Source: Paramecium tetraurelia (Eukaryota; Ciliophora; Oligohymenophorea; Peniculida; Parameciidae). Taken from it: DNA of 64,000 nt. Under the pieces are notes generated by a model that worked only from the letters and a program-made list of their open reading frames with translations, was not told the origin of the DNA and did no database searches. This document shows, piece after piece, positions 50,252 to 62,946 of the stretch; within the stretch, counting starts at the first letter, position 1, and each line of letters starts with the position of its first letter. A program made the translations under genes and the position numbers. The stretch is taken from positions 64,701 through 128,700 of the forward strand of contig NW_001799627.1 in assembly GCF_000165425.1 (NCBI RefSeq), read 5' to 3'.

Positions 50252-51996
50252 ATGAGTTTTAGAATATCAATCTCTCCTCAAAGAAAACGTAGTTGCACTG
50301 GAATGCCATTATCTGCTCGACCCATAAAGCCATCTCTAAACCCCTCCCTTAGCAATATTGTGGAGGAAATTAAGAACTTGATGTAAAATTCTCATCTAAC
50401 CAAGGAAACAACTCAATCCTTAGTTGTAGAACTTACTAAATTCATTAATCAAAATAGCTCTCGATTTGGAAAAATAAAATGCTAAATACTATAATTATCT
50501 TCAATCATCCAAAACTTCGAATAATCAAAATGATGGGGATTATATTTAAAAAGAACCATCTTCTCATCAGAGTAGAAATAAATCTAAAGAGGCTAGTCCA
50601 ACAAAGAAGGAATCGTCTATTAAAAATATAGAAATGACATCCAGCAGTAGATTGGATCCAACTCCTAGATAAAAACTTTTAATCAGAAGAGGTTCTCTAG
50701 ATGTGGAATAATAAGTGAATAAAGTAAGAGTTATATTGATATATTCGAAGGACCAATTAAGAAAAATAGGTTAAGAAGCCATAGATTAAAACGTTATATT
50801 TAACTTACTAGATTTAAAACCATCGAAATTAAAATCTATGACGTAAAAAAAATTAAATTAAATCTTTACACTCAGCGAAAAAGATTTATATTAATATATA
50901 TAGAAGATTGAATATTAAGGTATGTATGATGTTGTTCAAAATGATAGAGTATATGCAGAATCTATATGAGCCATTAAAGTTCGCCAAGGATTTATCAGAG
51001 AAGTGCATGTCATATATTGAAAAATTAAAGAAGATTTTAAAATTAGGATTCGAAATAGCAAACTCTACTCCATCTTAAACATTTGATAGCTACTAGAAAC
51101 TGATATTGGAATTGTTTGATTGTGATAGAGCTTAAGTTTATTTATACGATTCGAAATTCCATTTCTTTTGGAGCAAAAGCTAAGATTGTTAATAAAAGAC
51201 TTATTATCCCTTTAAAGGAATATTGGGATTTGTGACTAAGCAAGGACAAATGTTAAACATAAATGATGTTTATTAAGATGTAAGATTTGACTAAGAATAT
51301 GATTAAAAATAACAGAATAAGACAAAATCAATGCTTGCTTGTCCTATATACGAGAAGGAAGAAATAATTGGTGTTATTATAATTTCATCCTCTTCTCAGT
51401 CATTTAGAAAAGATGATGAACTTTTGATTTAATTGATTACACAAATGGCTGCTACACACTTCTATTAATATATCTATTAAGAGTATAATTCTAAAACTTG
51501 TGAAGCTTTATAATAGATCTTAAAAATTTCCTTAGTTTTGTAGCAATCTGTTGATTAAAAATAATTCGTAATTTTAGCTCAATAAATCCTATCCAAAACA
51601 TATGATTTAAAATAAGTATAGATTTATTTTAAAGATATGTAAGATTAGGAAAGTCTTTTCACTTTTATTGAACAACAAAGAAAAAAAGTACCTAAGGCAT
51701 GTGGGATTATTGGCTATGTTTATAAAACAGGATAATTCTATGTTTCTGATTCTTGTTATAGAGATAAATAGTTTAACAAATTAGCTGATATTGAAACTAA
51801 CCTACCTACCATAACCATACCTATTAGGAATGAGGATAAATGCATGGGTGTCATTCAATATATTGACACTAAAGGCATAGATAATATTGTTGGCAAACAA
51901 ATAAGAAACCAGTAATTGTCAAATTTAGATTTGATTCAGACCTTTGCTGTAATGCTCAATTTTGTAAATAGTAAATTGATTATATAAAAAAATTGA
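50252..51996 (+). CDS. Tandem GAF-domain protein
   Basis: A disordered N-terminus (MSFRISISPQRKRSCTGMPL) and coil (ALDLEKQNAKYYNYLQSS) lead to two GAF-like modules. First: LILELFDCDRAQVYLYDSKF, PFKGILGFVTKQGQMLNIND, SMLACPIYEKEEIIGVIIIS. Second: FIEQQRKKVPKACGIIGYVY, QFYVSDSCYRDKQFNKLADI, ITIPIRNEDKCMGVIQYID. GAF domains bind cyclic nucleotides or small ligands, as in phosphodiesterases and cyclases, but no catalytic domain is attached here. Introns 50383-50404 (22 nt) and 50920-50947 (28 nt). Stop TGA 51994-51996. Confidence 0.8.
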
Positions 51997-52066
51997 TTTG
52001 CACCACATTAACATTTTTATTAAATCTAACTAATTTGTTATAATATTTACCTTAAATTAAAATTAA

Positions 52067-52592
52067 ATGAACAATCCATTTCAAAATCCAATAGGCAATC
52101 CAAATGATCCAAATAATCAATTACTCTTGATGTCTCTTGCTCAAGTAGATTCACAAAATATGTTCTTCTTTTTAATGCAAAATCCAGATTTCGTTGAAAA
52201 ATAAGATGAAGTATTTGATTGATAAATAATTTAGAATTAATTCAAAAAGACAGCAATAGGCTTTGTTAGAAATACATTAGGGATATTTTTTTTGGGAACA
52301 GTCCTTAATTTGTAAATGAAAAGAATCCCTAAAGTAAAGATGTAATAATATTCCAAAGTTTTTGAATTGGCCGATTTACGTTAAAATTCCTTTAAGGATC
52401 CCTGTATTTTTCAGCCCATTTTTCTTATTTTAATAATCTCTAACAAATTAATTAGACAATTTAACATAATTGCATCATAAATATTACACAAGAATATTGA
52501 GAGTAAAGAAAACTGGTGATCTAAGATACTTTGATCCACAAGGTGTATTATAAAAATAATTTGAACAAAAAATGAGAGAATTAATGAAATGA
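52067..52592 (+). CDS. Small membrane-associated protein
   Basis: MNNPFQNPIGNPNDPNNQLL is an Asn/Pro-rich leader with NPF-type motifs, followed by LMSLAQVDSQNMFFFLMQNP. Hydrophobic stretches are AIGFVRNTLGIFFLGTVLNL and IPLRIPVFFSPFFLFQQ. A basic end (TRILRVKKTGDLRYFDPQG) closes the protein. Introns 52211-52234 (24 nt) and 52334-52358 (25 nt) restore frame to TGA 52590-52592. Not recognised. Confidence 0.6.
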
Positions 52593-52661
52593 TAATTTAT
52601 GTATCAATTGTTTTGCCTTTATTTTTTATCTATTTATATACTCAATAATTTGATTTTTTTT

Positions 52662-53672
52662 ATGAAAAAAGGGCGTAAACCATTAGATGAATAGATCAAA
52701 ATCTAAAGAAAACTCGAGCAATTATGGAAAGGAAACTTTTTAAATTTAAACTTATTAGAAGAAATTTAACTTTTAAATATCAATCTCCCACAATCAAAAC
52801 AAATTTTTACTAAAGATATCGTATTGCAATATAAAAAACAAAAAAACTACAGATATGTCAAAATTGTCACATCAAATCTTTTGATTGATTGTAGATCCAC
52901 AAGACTGAGAGAAACATAAGCCCAGAAAGAAAATGAAGTGTTGCAATTATAAGTTGATGAAAACCTATAACAATAAGTATAAGAACCCAATGTTGAGATT
53001 AGACCATAAGTCTAAAATATTTAACTTCCTCCTGAAAATAATTTTATTGAACAAACAGAAGAACCTTCTATTGTGGAAATTCTACCCGATTAAAAATTAA
53101 AATCAAAATCTAAAGACAATATTCTCAAGCCCTCGAAATTAAATATTCAATCAAATAACTAGAGTGTAATCGAAGTACAACCCAATCCTGTTACAGTAAT
53201 TAAAAAAGAAATATTAATTATTGAGGATTAAAATTAAATTTCGAATTCACTTTTGGAAAGCCCTTAATCAAAAACTTAGAATCCTAAACAATAAGACAAG
53301 ATACCTAAATATTTATTATTTGAGCCAAGTTCTCCGAATTCACCTTCTTTGAGTTTTAGCAACTCCCTCTCATAAAGTTTTGTCAACCACTTAATGGATG
53401 AATCCTTTTTTGGGGCTGAATAACTTAAACTGAGTGAAAGCCTGTTTGGAAATACCCCAAGAATCAAATAGGATCCTAACCCTAATCAGTACGATTAAAC
53501 ATTCGCTATGCTTAAGGCAAAAATAAATGAAATCTAAGAATCTTAGTTTGAACAATTATTAATAGCATATAACCATAATTTTTTGCATTTACAAAAAATC
53601 ATTTTAAATGATATTAATCAAGTTAAATTATTAATATCAAAATATCAAAAGAAAAAGCCTAGGATTATATGA
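52662..53672 (+). CDS. Hypothetical protein, 336 aa
   Basis: Intronless frame MKKGRKPLDEQIKIQRKLEQ, with a helical N-terminal 90 residues (LWKGNFLNLNLLEEIQLLNI; DIVLQYKKQKNYRYVKIVTS). A Pro/Ser/Gln-rich disordered middle (FEPSSPNSPSLSFSNSLSQS) follows, then a C-terminal helix (QFEQLLIAYNHNFLHLQKII). Stop TGA 53670-53672. No domain is recognised. Real by length and codon pattern. Confidence 0.6.
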
Positions 53673-54005
53673 TTTAAATATATTAAATTTATTAACTTTT
53701 ATAAATGATATTTATGCTGTTATTTGAGCCTTTAATAATATTACTTAGTGTCTTCATTAATGATATCAATTTTGATTAAAGTGTTTTAATAGAAATTCAA
53801 TTATGAATACTTCAAATTTATGTTATCTTGAAAATTTAGTTACATTATTATTAATCTATTTACATGATTAATAAATGAATCAATAATCTAAAACTCCCTT
53901 TTGTTTGTAATAGATTTAGAGCTTATATAGAATGAATTGATTTAATAATACTTATAATTTTTATACAAATTTCGTCATCTTATTTATTTATTATATTAAT
54001 TCAAG
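53673..54005. other. AT-rich intergenic region
   Basis: 330 nt with no open frame of note. It presumably carries the formin promoter. Confidence 0.45.
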
Positions 54006-57000
54006 ATGGGTAATAAATTTATGAGTGTTCCAAGTCGTACATTCAATATGAAGGATGGTTTGCAATTTACGATTGAGACAAAGAAATTATAAGGCGAAAA
54101 AAATTTTCCAAAACCTCCAACATCAAAAGATGACATTGAGAAATAATTTAATGAATGGCTTAATCAAGTATCAATTTTATGATTGTAGATTTGCTTGGAG
54201 TAAAAAGAATTAGAGCAAATAAAACAGCTTGAACAAAAATATAAGTTTAGAATATGCTAATTATACAATAACTTTATGTTGACAATAAAGAAGAATCAAT
54301 TAAATGAGGAAACTAAAATCAAAAAAATCCTGGAAGACACTAAGCAAATAATAATTAAATATGTTCAGGATAATTCTGATCTTCATCTCAATTGTACAAT
54401 AATTAGTATATATTTCAGCCTTACTAAATAACATAAAGGATTAATAATAGCAATAGTATATCAATGAAAAGCTGTAATTAATTAAATAGTATCTTTTTGT
54501 GCAGATATTATTGTTGAAATTGAAACAGTTAGAGGAATAATCAAGAATATAGAAAAATTTTAGGGAATAAACTACCATCTTAGAATTTTTTGAATTCCTG
54601 CTTTAATTTAAGATTGGGAGAGAGTGCTTAATGGTAGATGGTTTCTTTGGAGTGTTGTTTAGTAATTTTCATCCAATCGAAACGAAAATTACAGGAATTA
54701 CCCTGAAGATATTGTCTGGGAGCAAAGGATTAAGTTGGTAACCTGGATGTGTCTAACAAATTTTAGAAGCTATGCATAAGTTTTAGAAAATGTACTAACT
54801 TCAAAACAGGTTCAATTTAAAATTTAAAATTTAGATTCGATATCTTAGTTAGAACCATTTATGCCTCTAAGAATTTACTTATGGTATTTTTAATTGTTAA
54901 ATTCTTATTCAAATTTCTGTATTCCTTGGACAATGAAATAGTTGATGAAGTTGTTAAAGAATTTTTTGATTGCAGAGTTAACGACAAAAAAGTAAATGAA
55001 ATATTTCGTTTGGTCCAAGGCAGAATATAAAAGAAATTATATTAAAAAGAAGATTGCACATATGAATCTGTGAGAAAAGAGCTAAAAAAGTTTTAGCATC
55101 CCTTGGCATCAGATGGAAATGAGTAACTACTAACGAATAGATTTAAATTATAAGACATGAATATCCCTGAAAAAATCAATATATAGGAAGTAGTATCCGA
55201 AAATATTTAAAATGAATCTTTGAATTAGGACTTTAAAAATGATCAATACTATTATTTTGAGTATGGTTAAGATTCAATCTTCTAAGGAATTTAACGAAAT
55301 GTCTTAGAGTGGATAAATGCTATTCTTAACATTTTCTCCTTGTTAGATAATAATTAAGATTCATTTCTGAAAGCTGCTAGTGAGATTTAGGTTACTGATT
55401 TTTATTATGATAATAATTCAACCTAATTATCAGATCCCTTTATAGAATTAACACCTAATGATAGAGAGTCTAGCTTTGATTCACCTACTAAACTTATCAA
55501 ATAAATTGATTCTTCAAAGCATTCAGAAAATTAACTCACTTCATAGTAAGATGAGCTAACTGCAGAATTAGAAGACTATAAAAAGTAGCTTCAAAGTGAA
55601 AAAGAGCTCTGTTCGAAAAAAGAACTAGAATTAAAGGCTCTTCTAGATGAAAATGCTATTTTCAAAGCTCAAAATGAGGAACTTAAAAAATCTTTAGATA
55701 AATCTAAAGAAATGGTAACAGAATTATAAAAAAAGATAGCAAATCTTGAATAAAAGTAAATCTTCAATCAAAATAATGATATTAAAAATTAATCAAACTT
55801 TCATCAAAAAACAGACGAACAATAGATTTCATAGGCTTAAGTTTTGGTGGCATTCAATTTCAAAAAATCAGTTTAAAATACCTTTGTATAAACTGAAAAC
55901 TAGCCTTAAGAGTTAGAGAAAAGCAATTAAAATTAGAATTAAATTGATCAAGCTTCTCCTATTTAAAATTAAACTTCTCCCCAATAAGTTCAAAATTAAG
56001 CAACCGCTTTATTACCTCCTCCACCGCCTCCCCCACCTCTACCTAATACTTAAGTTCCACCTCCACCTCCTCCTCCTCCCCCACCACCTCCTCCATCAAA
56101 GAATGGAGCTCCTCCTCCTCCTCCACCACCACCTCCATCAAGAAACGGAGCTCCTCCTCCTCCACCGCCCCCACCACCTCCATCAAAAACTGGAGCTCCT
56201 CCTCCACCACCACCTCCTAGAATAGGTGGAGCTCCTCCTCCGCCACCTCCTTTAGGAAATAATTAATAATAAATCTCAAATTAAATTGTTTAATAACTTC
56301 CATCAGTACCTATTCGTAATTTGAATTGGATAGTAATAAATACATAGACTTAAAATAATTCTATTTTTCAATAAATATCAAATAGTGTTGAAGAAATTAA
56401 TATAGATTTTTTATTATTGGAAAAGAACTTTAACAAAGTCTAACCAAAAGATCAAAATATGAAATAATCTGCTGCTTAATCAAATGTTGCCAAAATTACT
56501 CTTTTGTCATCTGAAAGATCTAAGAATATTGAATTGGTTCTAGGAAAATTAAAGCTCCCAAATACTCTAATAATAAAGATATTAAAATCATTTGATGTAT
56601 AAATATTAACACCTGCCATTATTGAAAGCCTAGATGGGATATGTCCAACTGAGGAAGAAGTAAAGTGTTTAGCTGAATATACTGGTGAAAAAGATCAATT
56701 AGGCAATTCGGAATTATTTGTCGATGCACTAAGAACAGTTAATGGATTTCAACATAGATTAAAGGCAATCAAATTTAAAATTGGTTTTTAAGAGTAGGTT
56801 GTAGATTTGAAGAAAAAGATTGCCATTCTTGATCAGAGTTTCTTAAGAGTCAGAGAAATGCCAGAGATTGAAACCCTTTTTAAGATAGTATTAAAAATTG
56901 GTAATTTTTTAAATGGTAAATATTTTTCATAAAAATAGCATCTACAAGCAAAGGTAATGCGCAAGGCTTTAGAATAGATACAATAGAAAAATGTGCAGAT

Positions 57001-57762
57001 ATGAAAACAAGTGATGCATAAGAGAATTTACTTTATTATGTGATAGATTTATCAGAAAGTATACTGAAGAAGGAGATAATAGATGAATAAAGTAATAAAT
57101 TAATAATATAAAGCACAGTTATCTAGAGTTTGGAACCAATTGAAAAGTTATCAATATCACAATTATAAGTGGATTTGTCAGATTTTAAAAAAGGGTTAAA
57201 TGTTGTAACAAAAGCAATAGAATATTAAACAGAAGACTAAGAGGATTAAGTTAGAACATTTCTATAGCCAGTATAGGAAGAAATTAAAACAAATATCATT
57301 ATTATAGAATAATAATTAACGTAATTGGAGGATAATTACAAAAAAAGTGCTGCTTACTTTTGTGAGAATTAAAAAGATTCATCTGAAAAGTTTGGAGAAA
57401 AAATACTTAAGATGCTTAGATGCTTATTGAAAAATAAAAAGGAAAAGGTTCAAAAGGAGGAAAGAAAAAAAAAGTAATCAGAATTGCTTTTAAAATAACA
57501 ATCAAAAATAATGGCATAATCTAGTTCAAAAGCAAAACCTTAACAGCTGTCAGCCCAATCTGTAACACTTGCATCTGCAGGAAATTCTAATTAAAGCACT
57601 CCAAATGTGAGTGCTTTTAAAGTGGTGAATCAAAATGAAATATAAGCTAAATAATTTGGAATTTGCAAAGAAATCTAGGAATTAAGATAAATGAGGCAAA
57701 CTAAACTCACTAATTCGATGATTTAAAATGAAGCTGAAAAAACACCAAGTAAATAGGAATGA
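54006..57762 (+). CDS. Formin (GBD/FH3-like, FH1, FH2)
   Basis: An actin-nucleating, barb-end-tracking protein. It starts MGNKFMSVPSRTFNMKDGLQ, where Gly2 is a possible N-myristoylation site. The N-terminal third is helical (GBD/FH3-like: VDEVVKEFFDCRVNDKKVNE), followed by a coil (DELTAELEDYKKQLQSEKEL). The FH1 (about 56010-56265) has at least five runs of 6-13 prolines separated by NGA/TGA-type spacers. The FH2 runs from LNWIVINTQTQNNSIFQQIS through VAKITLLSSERSKNIELVLG and VLKIGNFLNG (the conserved GNxLN motif) to KEKVQKEERKKKQSEL. I see no clear DAD. Stop TGA 57760-57762. Confidence 0.9.
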
Positions 57763-58035
57763 AAAATAATCATTTTTAAACTATTTTATAATTAAACATC
57801 AATTATAATTCATAATGTAAATTACCTATTTATAAAGAGCTTATTGAGGAAGTTATATATCAAATTTTTAATTTTAGACTAAAATATCTACTTTTAGCGT
57901 CATTTTTTATAATAGTTCTTAACAGATATTAATTCTTAAAATTTAGGAATTAGAAATGGAACTCTAAATAGTTTTAATTAATGATAATTTTCATTTTATT
58001 TTAATTTTAAAATTAAGGTAACAAATTCATCGAAG

Positions 58036-58941
58036 ATGGTATTGAATAACTTTCTTGGAAGATTATAAACTCTAGAATAATAAAATATTTAGCATGTTTC
58101 AATTGGATACATGCTAGCTGCATGTTTTTTTCATAGTTTATAATTTACAGTCTATAAATATGCTCACTTCACTATTGTAACTCAAGCATTATTTTGTCGT
58201 GCCTTTTTAACTTTAGTGCTACTTTTCTTTGGATAATATAAGTAAGATTTTTATCCTAAAGATAAAGTCCATATATTATTTTTTTCATAACTCTTAGTAG
58301 CTATTGGAGCTTCTTTTTTATTTTATGGAATCTTATATATTACTACTTCGGAAGCTGCAGTAATAAATTCCACTACGGCTATTTGGAGTTAAATTATAAG
58401 TTTAATTGTCAATAAAGAACCATTAACCAAAAGCAGAATGATCAACACACTTATTTGTATAATTGGAATAGTGTTGATAGTGAACCCTAAAATATCTCAA
58501 GACAACGATATGAAAAGAATAATGGGTTGCTTAAGTGTATTGGTCTGTAGTATTATCTAAGCAGCAGGGTTCAGCAGATTAAAGTAAATTGGTAAGGATG
58601 TAAGACCAACAATAACAACATTTTATTTTCATATCGCAACTATCTTTGTTATGAGTGTTTAACATCAATACGTAGCTGTATTTGAGTACTTTGACTACTA
58701 TTTTTTATACATTCTGGGCTATGCATTGTTTAGTTTATCTGGACATTTATTATAGTTTAGAGCTTAAACAATAGTATCATATGAAAAAATATGTAATTAT
58801 CAATTTTCTGCAATGATTTATTAGATATTTATGGATTATTTTATTTTTGGGAAGATTTTGTCAATATAGGGGTTTCTTGGAGGAGGTTTGATTGTGTTTG
58901 GAATTTTTAAATAGGTTCAAGAGGATAGAAAAATAAGATGA
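58036..58941 (+). CDS. Drug/metabolite transporter superfamily (EamA) protein, 301 aa
   Basis: Intronless, with ten hydrophobic helices in two EamA halves. Half 1: VSIGYMLAACFFHSLQFTVY, QALFCRAFLTLVLLFFG and FLFYGILYITTSEAAVINST. The end of helix 5 is LICIIGIVLIVNPK, the classic DMT position. Half 2: IMGCLSVLVCSIIQAAGFSR through GFLGGGLIVFGIFKQ. Substrates of eukaryotic members include nucleotide sugars and polyamines; none can be chosen here. Stop TGA 58939-58941. Confidence 0.85.
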
Positions 58942-59026
58942 TTTTTTATTTATTTAACAACAAATAATTAATAGATTAAACACATATATATATTTAATTA
59001 AATTTCAAACTTCATTAATCAGATTT

Positions 59027-61251
59027 TCATTATATTTATATAATATAGGTTTCATTGAGTTTTTTTATTTGTTTTAAAATATAGGAATGCATCTTTTCTA
59101 ATCCAATTGTTTAACTCATTTCTAAATATAGTATAAATAGTCTTAATTCATTTTGCTGGAAATTAATTAAATTGTTGAAAATTTTTAAACTATCCTTCAA
59201 AGGGTAACAATGATACTTAATCATCATTAAAATGAAGTTTGCATCGTATTATTTAAGACATTAATAATTTAGCATTAAATGTTTAGGAATTTTGAATTAT
59301 TTTAAGTTATTTGGGCATTTTTCTTCTAGTAATTAGATCATAATTGCTGTGCCTTATCCATCATTGAATTTATAAGACTATTCAAGGATTTAATTTATCA
59401 TTTCTGAATCTATTTACATTATAAAATCGAAAAGTCTAGTTTGATAGATTAATTCATTTATAATTATCTCCATATCCAAAACATCTACAGAACTCTAAAT
59501 TACTAAATATAAAAAGTAAGCTTGAGGCCTCGTGATCTAAACTTTAATCATATTAAATAATTTACATTATTGTTTTCATTTGAAATAAGAACTTATAGTA
59601 AGGCAGTATTTAATTAAAATTTATTGCTTTGAAAAAACCATTTAAATAAATGAGAAGCATCTTCTTCAGTTTTAATGGATTCTAACACGTTCTATCTAAA
59701 GCGCCTATCAAGTCTTCCTTCCCCTCTTAAGTTTTGCAATTTTTAAGTGTATAATGCTCTTATTCTAGGGCTGAAGTACTGGCAATTACATAAGGTGAAT
59801 AATAGAGGCATGGAGCTCATTTTATAAAATTAACTAGCTATAAATTCAGGAAGTTGTAATTATGGATATTCATCAAACAAAATAACAATATTAAGGATAG
59901 ATGTCTTAGATAATTAAACATCATCATAATTAACTATTTGATTAGAGGAGAAATTTGGATTGTTTAGTTGTCTTAAAAATTTTGAAATATCCATTTCACA
60001 AATGAAATGAAGATACACAAGATTTTTAATGTTTAAATTAATATTCTAAAAACTTAGATTTTCAAGAATAATTTTCAAGTATTCTGCAAAAGGTACGCAC
60101 TTAGTCTTTTTTTCCAAATAGTATAAGGACATTTAGTAAATATTAGTTATATTAAAATTTTCTTTAAGTAAATTTAAGCAAACAGATTCGAGTTTGAGAA
60201 TATCGTTTTTGTCTATATAATCAGCAAATATCACATTCTATAAATATTAAATTAAGAACTCAAAATTAAGATTATTTTATTTATCTTCATATTTTTATAA
60301 CATTTATTGAATTTATTCGTGTATGAGAAGCAATAAGGGTTTGGATTCATCAGAACCTTAATATTTACAATATTATAGGATAGCAATAATAGATTATGAT
60401 TCTAAATACTTCACATTTTGTTTTGTAGCTTCTAATTTTTCATCAATTTATTCCAGGTACTATTTTTCTGTAATGTGATATTTTAGTCTCATATTTATGA
60501 AGCACTTAGTCATGAATGCATATTAATCAACGTCGAAACTTTTGCCCACATTTTTTGAATAGTTCAAGACTTATAATATACAATAGAGGTCTACTTTTTT
60601 CTTTAATATGAACTTCTTATTTATAGAAGCGAGAAATTGCATTAGTTACACGACTGTGATTTCGTTGGTTGAAAACACATAATCAATGAAAAGTTTACTT
60701 AAAGGTTCCTCATATGGGAAAATCATGTCAACGCATTCATAGATCATGTTCAATTATCTTGGCAGGAATTGATTTTCCTCAATGTAGTTTTTAGTAATGG
60801 ATTGCAGTTGTTTAGTATCAACAGAATTTAAGAATCCTACGCTAGCATTGTCATAATAGAGTTTCTTATACCAATATATGAAGTCCCCGAGATCTAGATT
60901 GTTTAAGGTGGATATATATTGGTTGAATTGTCTTATTAGATTTTAATAGGATTCATTAAAATAATGATCATAAACAGGCAAATTATACATTCCCTGCATT
61001 TTAGCAGTGATTTTTAAACTCTGCAATAAATGGCGTTCAGTAAATTAGCATTTGTACCTGTTGTAGATATCAATGAGTTTAATTGGATCTAATTATGTAC
61101 ATATCAAAGTGGTCAACTCATCAGGTTATAAATCATCACGAGTTAAATCGAGTTTTGAACTACAAATTTAGATTTCTTAGGATGTGTTATAAGACTTTGA
61201 TACCCAATAACAAGGAAGCTATGTGAATGATTTTGATAAAAATTTATTCAT
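59027..61251 (-). CDS. Large helical-repeat protein, probably organellar
   Basis: 731 residues with one 29-nt intron (59537-59565). The start MNKFLSKSFTQLPCYWVSKS is basic and lacks acids for about 25 residues, like a mitochondrial presequence. The rest is helix pairs of roughly 35-40 residues (RQLNMIYECVDMIFPYEEPL, VVQLMQFLASINKKFILKKK, IIAILQYCKYQGSDESKPLL, RALYTQKLQNLRGEGRLDRR). This resembles the octotrico-/RAP/FASTK-type RNA-binding repeats of alveolate mitochondria, by pattern only. Stop TGA 59027-59029. Its start is 13 nt from the stop of the upstream minus-strand gene. Confidence 0.6.
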
Positions 61252-61264
61252 TAATTAAATTAAT

Positions 61265-62946
61265 TCAACCATCATTCGAAGCATAAAAGAATCTCGATCT
61301 CTTAGTCTTAACCTTTCCTTAATTGTTTATATCAAAGGCACCTGATTATGATCGTTAATGCTTTCTTTTTTAAATAGGATCTGGGCTATTTTATTCAGAA
61401 TCTATATGCATATTATTGAAATTTTGTTTGATTACATCCATAGAATTCACCGAACTTGTTGAACCATTAATGGATGATTAAGCAGATACACAAACCAATT
61501 TTTAAACTTTGGGTTCTTTATTTGAAGATGATCCACTGTTTTCTTCTTCCTTGATCTAATCGGAAATCAGTTTTTCAGAACGTTAAGAACTAAGTGTTCC
61601 TATTGAATTGGTAGGTGTATTTTGTTAAGATGAATATAGATTGAATTTAAATTGTTGCTATTATTATTATATAAATTATTAAGGAATGTATTGGCCTTAA
61701 TAAAAGTTAGGGATCATCTATTATTGTTGTTGTTATTGTTATTGAATTAATTGTTATTGCATGAGCTATTACGAAATTAAAGATTGATGTGGTGGTATCT
61801 AAATATTCATTCCCTATAATTGTTATTTACTAGCAAGATAGGATTGGTTACAATTATGGTTGCATTGTAGGAATCGTCTAAATCTATTGGATCTAAGGGA
61901 TTTGTGCAAATTGTTAGAAGTAATATTGTTGTGGAGGCATCATAAAAGGATATTAGGGTATCTAAGGGAATGATTATTCGTTGTTAAAGTGTTATTGTTC
62001 TTATTGATTGCTGTTGCTAGAGTTTTAGGTATTTTCCACTGGTTTTAATCTACTCAGAATCGAATGAATCAAGAATTCAGTCATTTTATCTAATCCGTGT
62101 TTCATAGGATCATCCTAATTATCCTAAAGCAAATCTTATGGAATTTGAACTATTTTCTTTTCCTTGTTGATTAGACTTTTGAATCTATTCTTAACTTAGT
62201 TCTCAGTCCTATTTTTTAACTTTTTCGATATGTTAGACCATCTCAAACCCTCCACCAATGTAATTTATAGTAAATTATAATCGTCAAACTCAGTCCAAAT
62301 ACCTCTTAAATGATAAATGAACAACCTTACCTATTTACTTAGGGATTCAGATAATTATTCCACCTCTCTCTGTATTATTTTGCCTTTCTAAAATAGATTC
62401 CTTGCGATTAAATAAACATTTCATATTACACTTCAAACCACTTGATGTTTGGTTCTTTTGTCATTATTTTATAAAGCAACTTATCTTCCTCAGGTAACCA
62501 ATTCTTATTTGTAGGAACAACTCTCAAGTGAGAAAACCATTTAAATTAGCAATTTAAGGAGTCTTTGAATGCTATTATTTCAGATATATTATTCCAATCC
62601 TATCCTTACTAAAGTAAACTTATATAGATTTACAAATTCATCGCTGCCTTTGGAATGCAATTAGCTATACTATAGTGTTACCCATAATAATATTTTCCAT
62701 TCTTCATCGGTCCAATTTCTAGAGCTATGCATTTTTAAGAACTCCCTATTTTTGGAAATACACTAATTACTATGATTGACAATATTCGTAAAAGTGGAGT
62801 ACTTCATTAACAGATATAGAAGTTTATTGGATTCTCAATTCAAGTGTATTCTGTAACTTTGATAAATCCACCGAATTCTTGTCCTCTGTAAAATTCTAAA
62901 TGAATTGCTGCAATTTTGGCAAGTGTAATTCGAGGGTGGTATTCAT
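61265..62946 (-). CDS. Myb/SANT-like DNA-binding protein with Gln/Pro-rich region
   Basis: Two Myb-like repeats: RNWTDEEWKILLW and, after introns, FKDSLNCQFKWFSHLRVVPT, then NKNWLPEEDKLLYKIMTKEP and a third degenerate repeat ending VKNRFKSLINKEKK. The tail is Gln/Pro/Asn-rich (FAQIPQIQQIQTIPTMQPQL) and ends KTKRSRFFYASNDG, stop TGA 61265-61267. It is probably a transcription or chromatin factor. The 5' end is uncertain: MNTTLELHLPKLQQFIQNFT (62946) gives a coil-like first exon that I could not join cleanly, while MKYSTFTNIVNHSNQ (62806) reads straight into the first repeat. Confidence 0.65.

Noticed and set aside
55944-56225. Plus-strand Leu/His-rich frame inside the formin
   Set aside because: It is an out-of-frame reading of the proline-rich FH1 region; the formin frame is continuous through it.
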